Of a DNA stretch of 64,000 nucleotides, positions 13,406 to 24,900 are shown piece by piece. Position numbers and translations under genes: made by a program. This stretch comes from Eleginops maclovinus (lineage: Eukaryota > Chordata > Actinopteri > Perciformes > Eleginopidae): contig NC_086360.1 in the NCBI RefSeq assembly GCF_036324505.1, positions 18,716,261-18,780,260 of the forward strand. Reading direction: 5' to 3'. The notes beneath the pieces are model-generated. The model saw only the letters and a list, made by a program, of their open reading frames with translations. It was not told the DNA's origin and searched no databases. Position 1 is the first letter of the stretch. Each line of letters begins with the position of its first letter.

Positions 13406-15490
13406 TCAGGGTCGCGGAGGTAACAGCTCCAGCAGAGAGCCCCAAACTTTCCTTTCCCTGGCCACATCAACCAGCTCTGACTGGGGGATTCCAAGGCGCT
13501 CCCAGGCCAGTGAAGAGATATAATCCCTCCACCTGGTCCTAGGTCTACCCCTCGGTCTCTTCCCAGCTGGACGTGCCTGGAACACCTCCCTAGGGAGGCG
13601 CCCAGGTGGCATCCTCACTAGGTGCCCGAACCACCTCAACTGGCTCCTTTCAACGCGAAGGAGCAGCGGTTCTACTCCGAGTCCCTCCCGGATGACTGAA
13701 CTTCTCACCTTATCCCTAAGGGAGGTGCCAGCCACCCTGCGGAGAAATCCCATTTCGGCCGCTTGTATCCGCGATCTCGTTCTTTCGGTCATGACCCATC
13801 CTTCATGACCATAGGTGAGGGTAGGAACGAAGATGGCCCGGTAGACAGAGAGCTTTGCCTTCTGGCTCAGCTCTCTTTTCGTCACAACGGTGCGGCAAAG
13901 CGACTGCAGTACCGCTCCCGCTGCTCCGATTCTCCGGCCCATCTCACGCTCCATTGTTCCCTCACTAGAGAACAAGACCCCGAGATACTTGAACTCCTTC
14001 ACTTGGGGTAAGGCTTCATTCCCTACCTGGAGTGGACAATCCATCGGTTTCCTGCTGAGAACCATGGCCTCAGATTTGGAGGTGCTGATCCTCATCCCAG
14101 CCGCTTCACACTCGGCCGCGAACCGATCCAGTGAGTGCTGAAGGTCACAGACCGATGAAGCCATTAGGACCACATCATCTGCAAAAAGCAGTGGTGCAAT
14201 CCTTAGCCCACCGAACTGCAAACCCCCTCCCCCACGACTACGCCTCGAAATCCTGTCCATGAATATCACAAACAGGATTGGTGACAAAGCGCAGCCCTGG
14301 CGGAGGCCAACCCTCACCGGAAAACGGTCCAACGTGCTGCCGAGGACCCGGACACAGCTCTCGCTTTGGGAGTACAGAGATTGGATGGCCCTGAGCAAAG
14401 ACCCCCTCACCCCATACTCCCGCAGCACCTCCCACAGTATCTCCCTGGGAACCCGGTCATACGCCTTCTCCAAATCCACAAAGCACATGTAGACCGGATG
14501 AGCGTACTCCCAGGCCCCCTCCAGGATCCTTGCGAGAGTGAAAAGCTGGTCCGTCGTTCCACGACCAGGACGAAAACCGCATTGTTCCTCTTCAATCTGA
14601 GGTTCGACAATCGGCCGGACCCTCCTTTCCAGCACCTTAGAGTAAACTTTCCCGGGGAGGCTGAGTAATGTGATGCCTCTGTAATTGGCACACACCCTCT
14701 GATCCCCCTTTTTAAAGAGAGGAACCACCACCCCGGTCTGCCACTCCTTCGGTACTGTTTCCGACTTCCACGCAATGTTGACGAGACGTGTCAACCATGA
14801 CAGTCCCTCAACACCCAGAGCCTTCAGCATTTCTGGGCGGATCTCATCCACCCCCGGGGCTTTGCCACTGTGGAGCTGTTTAACTACCTCAGTGACTTCC
14901 CTCCGTGAGATTGGAATTGATCCCCCTTCATACTCCAGCTCCGCCTCTAACATAGAGTGCGGAGTTGTCGGATTCAGGAGTTCCTCAAAGTGTTCCTTCC
15001 ACCGCCCTAACACACTATCAGTTGAGGTCAACAACGCCCCATCCTTACTGTACACAGCTTGGATGGTACCCTGCTTCCCCCTCCTGAGGTGCCGGACGGT
15101 TTTCCAGAACAACTTTGGTGCCGACCGAAAGTCCTTCTCCATGGCTTCTCCGAACTTCTCCCACACCCGCTGCTTTGCGTCGGCCACGGCTGAGGCTGCT
15201 GCCCTTCGGGCCTGTCGATACCTTGCAACTGCGTCAGGAGTACCCAGGGATAACATATCCCGGAAGGCCTCCTTCTTCAGTCGGACGGCTTCCCTAACCA
15301 CCGGTGTCCACCACGAGGTTCGAGGGTTACCGCCCCTTGAGGCACCTAAGACCTTGAGACCACAGCTCCCCCGCCGCAGCTTCGGCAATAGAAGCTTTGA
15401 ACACCGCCCACTCTGGTTCAATGTCCCCAGCCTCCACAGGGATGCCTGAAAAGCTCCGCCGGAGGTGTGAGTTGAAGGCTTCCTGGACAT
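13406..15490 (-). CDS. Rex3 reverse transcriptase frame (3' part of the polyprotein)
   Basis: 694 codons open without interruption. Recognisable parts are the [16 protein letters not shown] connector ([11 protein letters not shown]), [39 protein letters not shown], the [14 protein letters not shown] finger/palm motif [12 protein letters not shown], and the catalytic [10 protein letters not shown] (FADD box). The usual C-terminal [15 protein letters not shown] and [13 protein letters not shown] segments follow. The first roughly 40 codons after the annotated ATG are out-of-frame overlap with the endonuclease. True homology begins near 15370, at [15 protein letters not shown]. Function: copies element RNA into DNA at the nick. 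Confidence 0.88.
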   Translation of the reverse strand: MSRKPSTHTSGGAFQASLWRLGTLNQSGRCSKLLLPKLRRGSCGLKVLGASRGGNPRTSWWTPVVREAVRLKKEAFRDMLSLGTPDAVARYRQARRAAASAVADAKQRVWEKFGEAMEKDFRSAPKLFWKTVRHLRRGKQGTIQAVYSKDGALLTSTDSVLGRWKEHFEELLNPTTPHSMLEAELEYEGGSIPISRREVTEVVKQLHSGKAPGVDEIRPEMLKALGVEGLSWLTRLVNIAWKSETVPKEWQTGVVVPLFKKGDQRVCANYRGITLLSLPGKVYSKVLERRVRPIVEPQIEEEQCGFRPGRGTTDQLFTLARILEGAWEYAHPVYMCFVDLEKAYDRVPREILWEVLREYGVRGSLLRAIQSLYSQSESCVRVLGSTLDRFPVRVGLRQGCALSPILFVIFMDRISRRSRGGGGLQFGGLRIAPLLFADDVVLMASSVCDLQHSLDRFAAECEAAGMRISTSKSEAMVLSRKPMDCPLQVGNEALPQVKEFKYLGVLFSSEGTMEREMGRRIGAAGAVLQSLCRTVVTKRELSQKAKLSVYRAIFVPTLTYGHEGWVMTERTRSRIQAAEMGFLRRVAGTSLRDKVRSSVIREGLGVEPLLLRVERSQLRWFGHLVRMPPGRLPREVFQARPAGKRPRGRPRTRWRDYISSLAWERLGIPQSELVDVARERKVWGSLLELLPPRP

Positions 15491-16580
15491 GGGACTCTTC
15501 CAGACGTTCCCAGTTCACCCGCACTACACGTTTGGGCTTACCAGGTCTGTCCAGAGGCTTCCCCCGCCACTCGACCCAACTCACCACCAGATGGTGATCA
15601 GTTGACAACTCCGCCCCTCTCTTCACCCGAGTGTCCAAAACATGCGGCCTCAGATCTGATGATACGATTACAAAATCGATCATGGACCTTCTGCCTAGGG
15701 TGCTCTGGTACCACGTACACTTATGAGCATCCTTATATTCGAACATGGTGTTTGTTATGGCCAATCCATGACTAGCACAGAAGTCCAGTAACAAACCACC
15801 ACTCCGGTTCAGATCAGGGGGGCCGTTCCTCCCAATCACGCCCCTCCAAGTGTCTCCATCATTGCCCACGTGTGCGTTGAAGTCTCCCAGCAAGACTAAG
15901 GAGTCCCCTTCAGGAGCCCCATACAGGACTTCTTTCAGGGTCTCCAAGAAGGCCGAATACTCTGAACTGCTGTTTGGTGCATAAGCACACACAACAGTCA
16001 GAGTTTTCCCCCTCATGACCCGCAGGCGTAGGGAGGCGACCCTCTCGTCCACTGGGGTAAACTCCAACAAAGCGGCACTCAACCGGGGGCTTGTGAGTAT
16101 CCCCACACCCGCTCGGCGCCTCACACCTTGGGCAACTCCGGAGAAGAATAGAGTCCAACCCTTATCCAGAAGTAAGGTTCCAGAGCCGACGCTGTGTGTA
16201 GAAGTGAGCCCCACCAGATCCAACTGGTAACGCTCCACCTCCCGCACAAGCTCCGGCTCCTTCCCCCCCAGAGAGGTGACATTCCACGTCCCCAAAGCCA
16301 GCTTCTGTCGCCTGAGTCTGGTCCGTCGAGACCCTCTGCTTTCACTGCCACCCTTCTGGCAGCGCACCCGACCCCATCGTTGTTTCCCGTAGGTGGTGGG
16401 CCCGCGGGACGGAGAAGCGGAGGTGTTGCCCACGTTGCTTTTTCGGGCTGTGCCCGGCCGGGCTCCGTGGCAAGCCCGGCCACCAGACGCTCGCTGACGA
16501 GTCCTCCTTCTGGGCCTGGCTCCAGAAGGGGACCCCGGGCTTCCTCCGGGCCGGGTATCCTCGCTTCCAATGATGTTCAT
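15327..16580 (-). CDS. Rex3 endonuclease frame (5' part of the retrotransposon polyprotein)
   Basis: 417 codons. A basic, proline-rich N-terminus is followed by an endonuclease/exonuclease/phosphatase domain. Visible motifs are [19 protein letters not shown] (metal-site Asn region), [22 protein letters not shown] (Asp/Asn active-site strand), [14 protein letters not shown] and the catalytic STDHHLV. This enzyme nicks target DNA for target-primed reverse transcription. RTE elements normally encode endonuclease and reverse transcriptase in one frame. Here the frame runs into a stop near 15327 after passing the start of the reverse transcriptase segment in the wrong phase, so a single frameshift near 15368 separates them. 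The nearest in-frame ATG was used as the start. Confidence 0.85.
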   Translation of the reverse strand: MNIIGSEDTRPGGSPGSPSGARPRRRTRQRASGGRACHGARPGTARKSNVGNTSASPSRGPTTYGKQRWGRVRCQKGGSESRGSRRTRLRRQKLALGTWNVTSLGGKEPELVREVERYQLDLVGLTSTHSVGSGTLLLDKGWTLFFSGVAQGVRRRAGVGILTSPRLSAALLEFTPVDERVASLRLRVMRGKTLTVVCAYAPNSSSEYSAFLETLKEVLYGAPEGDSLVLLGDFNAHVGNDGDTWRGVIGRNGPPDLNRSGGLLLDFCASHGLAITNTMFEYKDAHKCTWYQSTLGRRSMIDFVIVSSDLRPHVLDTRVKRGAELSTDHHLVVSWVEWRGKPLDRPGKPKRVVRVNWERLEESHVQEAFNSHLRRSFSGIPVEAGDIEPEWAVFKASIAEAAAGELWSQGLRCLKGR

Positions 16581-16750
16581 TCATGAAGTCTTTTTGAACC
16601 AATCTTAGTCTGGCCCCTTACCTGAGACCAATTTGCCATGGGAGACCCTACCAGGAACACAAGGTTCCAGACAACACAGCCCCCAGGTTCATCGGGGCAC
16701 ACAAACCTCTCCACCACGATAAGGTGCTGGTTCTCGGAAAGGCATCGGAA

Positions 16751-16761
16751 TTTTCGAGAAT
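16751..16761. repeat. Rex3 target-site duplication, right copy
   Basis: TTTTCGAGAAT, identical to 13366-13376, directly after the element's 5' end. hAT sequence resumes here. Confidence 0.85.
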
Positions 16762-16971
16762 GCTCCGTTTAAACTTCACACAATAAATAATCAGAAATGC
16801 TGACCTGTACGTCTCTTGCGCCCTCTTTACGTTAGTCCTAATGGCAGTGTGTTGGCCTTTATTTTGAAAATTGAAACGTAGACGTGGATAATCGATTCTA
16901 CAATCGATTCAATGAAAATTTAAGCCTAAAAAATCGATTGTGATTTTTCTTTTCAAAAAGTGAAAGCCCTA

Positions 16972-16979
16972 GTTAGGAC
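16972..16979. repeat. hAT target-site duplication, right copy
   Basis: GTTAGGAC, identical to 12612-12619, directly outside the right terminal repeat. Confidence 0.88.
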
Positions 16980-19900
16980 TGTTGATTGGAAGTGTAATAG
17001 AACTCCAGTATTAAAAGAAAACACACTGAAAGCCTTCTTAAAGTGTCCAAGATTACACTTAGATCTGTATTCTTTTAGATTCAAAGATTCAAACCTTTTG
17101 AAATTAAGCCACTGTTAAGATTGACAGGCAACCCCCAATGTCAAAGAATTAAAGCAATTAAACTGCAAAATGGCAACTTAAAGCAGGTCAATCGCCATAG
17201 ACCCCAATATTAATATTCCCGCTAACATAACCAAAATAATCTGATCTCTTTAGTTTAGTTCTGTATCTGTAGAGCCTTAACGCTTACTGTGAGGCTGGTG
17301 ATTCTTTCACTAACCCCTGTAACATCTTATTAAGGCTTAAAGTAATGCATAGTTAAGTGCACAGCCACTTTGGGTGACAGGTGGGCAGTTGTAAGCATCC
17401 CATAAAAAGGACTTAATTCCTATGTGCACCAATTTGCCCCATTTAGTTTAGGCCTACCTGTTTTAAATGAAAACTTTAGTACCCTTGTGACTGTGACTTG
17501 TAATGAACAGCATGGTGGAATGCATCTTTTGTGTGGCCTTCGTCAATTTCTTTTACTGATTTACAAGAGTGTTTTATAAAATGCACAAGCAAAACAACAC
17601 AATCAAAATGTATCCAGGGACTGTGTCTTGGGCTCCAAACCACAACATACCTTTTTATGTGTCTCTTTCCGATGCCTCCAGATATTCCATTTCTCAAAAT
17701 GAAAACCTTAAGTAGACTAAGTGAGAACTGAAATATTACTCTGTTCTCAAATAAAATGGTCTACAGAGTATTTACCATCACTGTGAACTCCGGCCTCCTA
17801 GAAACCAGGACAAGCGTTGCATTTCGTGCCTTGACACCTTGTAACAATTGTGGATTGTTGATGTTGAACAGCTTGAAATAGCAAAATACCAGCGGTAAAT
17901 TTCATGTACACAATAAATATGTGACAATATTATCATTATAAAAGGCCTCCATTGCACATAAGAATGACAATTTCTTAAACTAATACAAAGAAATCAAAAA
18001 GTATAACTTGCGTTTCAAATACTTCAGTTTAAAACAAAGTATTATGTGTGTTGAGGCCGCTAACAACAGTAAACAACATATTTTATGCCTGGCATCCATC
18101 ATTTACACCTTGCTGTGTTTTTTATTGGCCCATTTCATCTCTGTATATACCAGTGATGGCTGACCACCTGAATGCAAGCACCTGGCAAATATAAAATGGC
18201 CACATGATATTTTCAGAATCAAAAGGTTGATGGGGATCACATAAACACACCATTAAAAATGTAACTGGCAAGCTGTGGATTTCAGAAAGAGCTCCAAAGG
18301 ATTTCCAGGTGATCTTTTTAAGACTTCTTGGCTTTTGTGCTGATTGAACAAACGAGATGCAAAATGTTATTATGCCGCTGGAATGTGGAAAACCAGAGGT
18401 ATTCTGTATTTGGTCCACATAGCTTTATTGATGGAATCCTTTGGAAAGGACAACCTGTGAAATAGTTGGAACGTCCCCCTGGCTTAAGGTAGACCAGAGC
18501 GCATTTTTAAAAACTTTTTATGGAATAACTGATGGCAGCAGGGACACCTCTTTATCCCCGGGTCAGTCTGAGTTTATATATTGTTACTACACTGCTATAA
18601 AACATTGCCTAACACTGAAGTAGTTATGGAAATAGAAAGTACACTACATTGATGCTGAAATAATACTTCTATATTTGTTTATGTTAAGTGCTTGGTATAT
18701 TCTTTTTACAATACTTTTTGTGCAATTATTACATTTTGCTGTATAACTTTATTTCCTTGGTAAAGTTAGACTTGATATTTGTTGAAACCTAATATTTAAC
18801 CCACATTCTTTCTGTGTCACGGCTACATGGATGCCTTCATGATGTGTGGATCAGACAGTACAGTATTTTATGTTGTCAGTAGTTCTGTGGGCACTCACTC
18901 ACTAAGTGGTTACTCATAATAAGCGAGCTTGAGTGTGATTTGTGGTTGTACCATTAATATATAGGCTTGTCAGTTGAAATGTTGTCCTTTGTCTTCAGTA
19001 TACATTTGAAGGTTTGGGCGAGACTCTTTACGAGTACAATATGGAAACGGACCACACAGGGAGCATCGCTTTACTTCAAAGCTGCAGACTGTTTGTCTTG
19101 GATCATCATAGGTCAAATAAGCAGCCAAAAATGTGTTTGATGACTTTTTTTGACACCTTACAGTACACAGTAGCTTCGGAAAACAGGCTAGCTAAAACCA
19201 GACCGCAATACGTATTATCACTTTCCACACAGACAGGTTTGAAGCTTGAATCAGCTCTATTAAATCCTGTATTCCTTCATAATAGCACCCTATCCACAGA
19301 TATTCCATCTATCAATCCACAGTCCATAATGTACCTGTTGTTATAACTGTCTTGGTTTTCAGATGCTTTCTGTTGCACTTTATTTTCTCTCAGTAGCTTA
19401 ACGTTTAATGAGGTATTTCCACAACTTAACACAGCAGGAAGCAAATGTAGATAAGATTTTCCATTTACTGTCCCTTTGGTGTTTTTTTTAGACAACAGCT
19501 TACAAATCATTTGTTATTGTTTCCTCTGTGAAAACAGTTGTTAATCAGTAGCCGGAAGCCTTGGCTTCGCAATGTCAAAAACAGAAGGGAATCATACTGC
19601 TTTCAAGGAAGACATACTTGCTCCATTTGACTCCATGTTTTGATTACTTCTCCATGTGTGAAAAGATGGTCCTTGACTGAACACGGAAAGCTTTCCAGCA
19701 GGACAACAAGACGTCATATCAAACCAGTTTCATCTATTATGAATACAAGGGGGGAAGGTAGAGTCGTCTGAAAGCTCAAAACTGAGTGAACAATCATCTG
19801 TAATGATGTGGAGTGAGTCCAACTAATTGTTATGCAGACTAACTACCTAAACTGTTGTTTGAGGGTTTTGGTTTCTTCCTGAGCTGCTCACTGCTCGCTG

Positions 19901-20365
19901 CTTGCCAATCATTGTATTCACGGACCAGCCAAGACAAAAGCCCACCTAAAAAGGAAGGTGGAAAAAGAGTAGCAAAGAAATGGGCCAAGCGGGTAGTTGC
20001 GGTGAGCTAAAATTGCAGACTATAGCATATCTCTAAATCACAGAGCCTGGAGGATGGAAGAGGAATCCTCCTAGTGTTATTGTTTCCCATGTTCTTCCAC
20101 CCCCAGTAATATTTTCCAGATTAAAGCATGCTCCCTGCCCCTACTCGAAAGACAGACCTCAATTTCACAGGAGAAAACCAAAGGAAACCACAGAACGGGA
20201 ATTGCTTTTTCCACTGCACATGAGATAATGTGTTGCGAATTGCATTGTGCTTGGGTTCAGCTGCCAAACTAAAGCATTATGTCCATTTTTCAAAGGTCTG
20301 TTATTTAGAGAAGAAATGTCTGTTCAGACATAAATAATAGTTTCATATCATTAAGCTCTCAAAAA
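16980..20365. other. Gene-free stretch between transposons
   Basis: AT-rich, with only short unrecognised open frames and no splice-bounded exon I can defend. It contains the second copy of the dispersed repeat at 18477-18548. I see nothing else. Confidence 0.55.
18477..18548. repeat. Degenerate dispersed repeat, copy 2
   Basis: Starts CCCTGGCTTAAGGTAGACC and ends GGAATAACTGATGGCAGCAG plus GGACACC, parallel to 11745-11814. The spacing between the conserved ends is nearly unchanged, so this is homology rather than a chance match. Confidence 0.55.
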
Positions 20366-20367
20366 TA

Positions 20368-21968
20368 CAGTGGGGCAAAAAAGTATTTAGTCAGCCACCA
20401 ATTGTGCAAGTTCTCCCATTTAAAAAGATGAGAGAGGCCTGTAATTTTTATCATAGGTATACCTCAACTATGAGAGACAAAATGAGAAAAAGAAATCCAG
20501 AAAATCACATTGTAGGATTTTTAAAGAATTTATTTCAAATGATTGTGGAAAATAAGTATTTGGTCAATAACAAAAGTTCATCTCAATACTTTGTTATATA
20601 CCCTTTGTTGGCAATGACAGAGGTCAAACGTTTTCTGTAAGTCTTCACAAGGTTTCCACACACTGTTGCTGGTATTTTGGCCCATTCCTCCATGCAGATC
20701 TCCTCTAAAGCAGTGATGTTTTGGGGCTGTCGCTGGGCAACACGGACTTTCAACTCCCTCCAAAGATTTTCTATGGGGTTGAGATCTGGAGACTGGCTAG
20801 GCCACTCCAGGACCTTGAAATGCTTCTTACGAAGCCACTCCTTCGTTGCCCTGGCGGTGTGTTTGGGATCATTGTCATGCTGAAAGACCCAGCCACGCTT
20901 CATCTTCAGTGCCCTTGCTGATGGAAGGAGGTTTTCACTCAAAATCTCACGATACATGGCCCCATTCATTCTTTCCTTTACACGGATCAGTCGTCCTGGT
21001 CCCTTTGCAGAAAAACAGCCCCAAAGCATGATGTTTCCACCCCCATGCTTCACAGTAGGTATGGTGTTCTTTGGATGCAACTCTGCATTCTTTCTCCTCC
21101 AAACACGACGAGTTGAGTTTTTACCAAAAAGTTCTATTTTGGTTTCATCTGACCATATGACATTCTCCCAATCCTCTTCTGGATCATCCAAATGCCCTCT
21201 AGCAAACTTCAGACGGGCCTGGACATGTACTGGCTTAAGCAGGGGGACAGGTCTGGAACTGCAGGATTTAAGTCCCTGGCGGCGTAGTGTGTTACTGATG
21301 GTAGCCTCTGTTACTTTGGTCCCAGCTCTCTGCAGGTCATTCACTAGGTCCCCCCATGTGGTTCTGGGATTTTTGCTCACCGTTCTTGTGATCATTCTGA
21401 CCCCACGGGGTGAGATCTTGCGTGGAGCCCCAGATCGAGGGAGATTAGCAGTGGTCTTGTATGTCTTCCATTTTCTAATAATTGCTCCCATAGTTGATTT
21501 CTTCACACCAAGCTGCTTACCTATTGCAGATTCAGTTTTCCCAGCCTGGTGCAGGTCTACAATTTTGTCTCTGGTCTCCTTTGACAGCTCTTTGGTCTTG
21601 GCCATAGTGGAGTTTGGAGTATGACTGTTTGAGGTTGTGGACAGGTGTCTTTTATACTGATAACGAGTTCAAAAAGGTGCCATTAATACAGGTAACGAGT
21701 GGAGGACAGAGGAGCCTCTTAAAGAAGTTACAGGTCTGTGAGAGCCAGAAATCTTGCTTGTTTGTAGGTGACCAAATACTTATTTTACCGAGGAATTTAC
21801 CAATTAATTCATTAAAAATCCTACAATGTGATTTCCTGGATTTTTTTTTCTCATTTTGTCTCTCATAGTTGAAGTGTACCTATGATAAAAATTACAGGCC
21901 TCTCTCATCTTTTTAAATGGGAGAACTTGCACAATTGGTGGCTGACTAAATACTTTTTTGCCCCACTG
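20368..21968 (-). mobile_element. Complete Tc1-like transposon (IR/DR type)
   Basis: 1,601 bases. Both ends read CAGTGGGGCAAAAAAGTATT inward and are flanked by TA (20366-20367 and 21969-21970), the Tc1/mariner target. The inverted repeats extend for about 200 bases. I count only about four mismatches in the outer 165 or so. Inner direct-repeat motifs (AAAATAAGTATTTGGTCA near 20549 and again near 21785 inverted) give the two-binding-site layout known from Sleeping Beauty-type elements. One uninterrupted transposase lies inside. Near-identical arms and an open gene point to a recent insertion. Confidence 0.95.
20583..21605 (-). CDS. Tc1 transposase, 340 residues, intact
   Basis: Cut-and-paste transposase. 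The N-terminal paired-like helix-turn-helix DNA-binding region (about 1-110) begins [19 protein letters not shown] and has a GRPR-like PRSGAPRK linker. The DDE catalytic core carries D153 ([11 protein letters not shown]), D244 ([11 protein letters not shown]) and E279 ([11 protein letters not shown]), a DD34E triad at the same positions and in the same total length as Sleeping Beauty transposase. There is no stop or frameshift. The start ATG is the natural one, about 360 bases inside the right end. Whether it is active cannot be judged from sequence alone. The frame is complete, which is unusual because most vertebrate genomic Tc1 copies are broken. Confidence 0.95.
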   Translation of the reverse strand: MAKTKELSKETRDKIVDLHQAGKTESAIGKQLGVKKSTMGAIIRKWKTYKTTANLPRSGAPRKISPRGVRMITRTVSKNPRTTWGDLVNDLQRAGTKVTEATISNTLRRQGLKSCSSRPVPLLKPVHVQARLKFARGHLDDPEEDWENVIWSDETKIELFGKNSTRRVWRRKNAELHPKNTIPTVKHGGGNIMLWGCFSAKGPGRLIRVKERMNGAMYREILSENLLPSARALKMKRGWVFQHDNDPKHTARATKEWLRKKHFKVLEWPSQSPDLNPIENLWRELKVRVAQRQPQNITALEEICMEEWAKIPATVCGNLVKTYRKRLTSVIANKGYITKY

Positions 21969-21970
21969 TA

Positions 21971-24900
21971 AGTTATTGAGGGAAAAATTGTGAAACCCTT
22001 TGCTATCGTTTATTGGATTCAACAGCTTGCAGTGACGTAATGTGAACGTTTCATAGTTAAATATTTGCCGTAGGTCCCAATAAGGGTCTTATACCATGGG
22101 TCTTATAGTGTGGAGGATTCCGGCAACAAAATGTTTACTACTGTAACCCAAACATTGCTTTGGTGGGAGCAGTGAGCCTCTTCCTGAACCACATCAGAAA
22201 ACGAGACAAGCTTTATAACTACACACTGAACAAACACATGTATACACTTAGTATCCTCTCAGTGCAGGCTGCTTTCAGAGGCAGCTGATGAGCTCATGAT
22301 TTGGCTCAAAGTCATAAGGCTCTTTGTACTGCACGGTCAGACTAAAACAGACAACCAATCCTGCACTCATACTTTTGACACCAGCAATCTTTTAGTGTTT
22401 AGTTTGGAAACTTACCTTGGAAACATTTCTGAACATGTTAGCTCAGTTATTTAGTTCTTCCACTTCTTCGGTTGCAGCAATGTTTATTAAATAGATGACC
22501 CTAAGGTCTTGTTTTAGTTAGAGCATTTAAACTGAACTGAGACCCGTGATGAAACATTTTTTTTTTTGTAATTTATTACAACAGTTACTGATCAAATGGC
22601 CCAACTTAAATCAATTCCTGGGAAACATATCTTGATTGTCCCCCACCCTCCCTGTGGAAGCCCCAGGCCAGAGCACATTCATCATTATAAAGTTAAACCG
22701 GGGTCACTGTTCACTATAGAAATGCTACCCTTGTGCAACTGGCTTCCTGCTGATGAATGGGTACAGTGCACATTTAGTGTGTCAAGCGGTTAATTTCCTC
22801 AAAGTGGCAGAACAAATAGCCATAATTATCGTCCATTTCACAGATATTAGTAAATGTCATATGTCATTGCCAAGGATTTGACGAAAAAATGCCTCCTGAT
22901 ACTCCAGAAATCCATCGGTAAAAAGCAATCAAATGAAACATTTTATTAGTTACCCTTTGCAAAACTGGCATCCAGTTTCCCTTTGGAACAATATGGAGCC
23001 TGTCATTTGAATTCTCTCATAAGTAAAACTTTATTACATTAGCTGTGCCTCCAGAGCAATGCGGCATCCTTTCTTTCCAAGAGCCCTGTTCTTGTACCCT
23101 GCCTTGATGATATTGCGCTAACAATTTGCTTAATATTCTGTGAAAAGCTGGATTGTTCTGTACAGATTTAGCTATTTTCTTTTGTCAGTTAATCCAACCT
23201 GAGCTCTTATTGTGCAGCTATTTATGGTAGATCCCATACTTGATTACAGCCCTTTTTGTAGATAATAAGAAAGCGATATACTATATATAGTATGTGGTTA
23301 CTGCATTACAGAAAATAACCTGGTGACCTTTTTCTTCAACGGATTATTTTAAATGCAAAGCATTATGCTTGTATTATGTTAGCTCTCTGTCTAAATATCC
23401 TAAATTAAAGGAGACGAACCACAGTTACCTAATTGTTCGTTGGTCATAGCTTCCATTTAGTTTGAGCCAAAATTTGGTCCTTACAATTTTGCCAATTTTA
23501 AGTCAGCTATTTCCACTGGCCAGACGAAGAATTGCCATTTAAAAGGCCAGAGCCCCAGACATTATTACACAACTCTGTCCAGTTAATGTTCCAAGATGAT
23601 GTAAAGTCTGTGTGGTACAGTGTTACGTCAACATATAACCTTGATTATTTATATTCAGTCTGAAGATAGGCTCAAGGCTAGTTTGGCTAATTTACTGACT
23701 GTCTGAATCCTCTCTGCGACTGTATATCACACAGGTAATGTTGGACATGAGCCATAAAACCGATGATGAGCTTCTACACTGAATATCCCCATTGTGACAT
23801 AAATGAATTATAGAACACTGTTTTTATTATAGCTGCCTGACAAAAACACCCTTAGTGTATTAACAGACTTTAAATACATTTTGATGGTAGCATTCAACTG
23901 ATTTATTAAATGTTCTTAATCCAAGTTCCACCTTCTGCCTTTAAAGGTAAGGTAGCAGTTCAAACTGACAGCCAGTTTCAGTTTTGCCAACCATCACTGG
24001 TAGTTTTTCCAGTGTGTACAGTACCATGGGTCATAGACGGCAGCTATCAATGACCGTTAAACCACTTCAGCATGTTGAGTCGGGGGAAGTCTTTGAGACA
24101 GAGTTGTTTGAGTGGCCGTTCAGCCAAGTTATTATATGATTTCATCCTTGTATTTAAATGTTTCCTTCATTTTTGCACGCACATTTTCTTTGCTTCTTCC
24201 ACAAGCAAACCACCATGTGCTGACACCACCAGTGCAAGGCAAAGCAAACCTTGGTAAGGAAACTTTGTAGACACACTTGGGGAAGAAGAAAAACACCACC
24301 TGTGGTGGAAAAAAAATATTTCTTCTTTCCACTCCATGTCTTTGGTTAAATGTTGGTGATCATTTGTGATTAACATGTTTTCAATAAAGGATTATGTCAG
24401 TAAACACTGTCTTAGTCAAAGAAAGTGTTTCAACATTCAACGTACAAGGATTTCATTTGAGTCAAACCAAACCCCTTTCAAACTTGAGTTGTGACCCAGG
24501 TGTTTGTTTCAGGTTGAATAAAGGAATTATCACTCAATGTATTTGCTAAACTAACATTGTTACCTGCATTTCATTATGTATATATATTGTGCACTGTATT
24601 GTATGTGTGTGTATAAGTCCTGTGTATACACTTTAGGAGCGGCTGTTTATGAAAACGTATTTTTGTGTTTTAGGAATAAACAAACATGCTAAAAACTATT
24701 CTGTGATTTCAGAATTTACATGTTTGAGAGAAGGAAGAAAAATAAGTGCTCCATGCTTTAGGATATTCCTTTTGGCCATGTCAGTGTCTACACTGTAGAT
24801 TTCAAAGATATACAAACATTTGTGTCTAACAAATGCTTACAAATGAAAGGGTGGAATGTTTACATCGGTCTTTGCAAAGTTAATAGTATTCAACAAAAGC

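Larger units (their letters stand above)
13377..16750 (-). mobile_element. Nearly complete Rex3 (RTE-clade) non-LTR retrotransposon
   Basis: An element of 3,374 bases on the minus strand. Its short GGATGGATGG tail is at the low-coordinate end, and an exact 11-base duplication flanks it. From 5' to 3' it has an untranslated leader (starting near 16750, with the CTTATCGTGGTGGAGAGG motif), an apurinic-type endonuclease frame and a reverse transcriptase frame. The stretches around 14280 (GGTGACAAAGCGCAGCCCTG) and 14725 (ACCACCACCCCGGTCTGCCA) match the conserved reverse transcriptase segments used to recognise Rex3 in teleosts. It inserted into the hAT element. The leader is present, so the copy is not visibly 5'-truncated, which is uncommon for LINEs. 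Confidence 0.9.
12620..16971 (+). mobile_element. Short hAT DNA transposon, interrupted by a Rex3 retrotransposon
   Basis: The left end reads TAGGGCTGTCACTTT and the right end, on the other strand, TAGGGCTTTCACTTT. These inverted repeats are flanked by identical 8-base duplications. Both subterminal regions are rich in AATCGATT-like motifs, as is common in this superfamily. Without the Rex3 insertion (13377-16750) and one copy of its 11-base duplication, the hAT is only about 967 bases. It keeps one BED zinc-finger exon but no transposase catalytic region, so it is a non-autonomous deletion derivative. Confidence 0.88.

Noticed and set aside
14775..15449. Long plus-strand frame of 224 codons across the retrotransposon.
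   Set aside because: It is antisense to the Rex3 reverse transcriptase and has no known motif.
20956..21624. Plus-strand frame of 222 codons.
   Set aside because: Shadow of the Tc1 transposase on the other strand.
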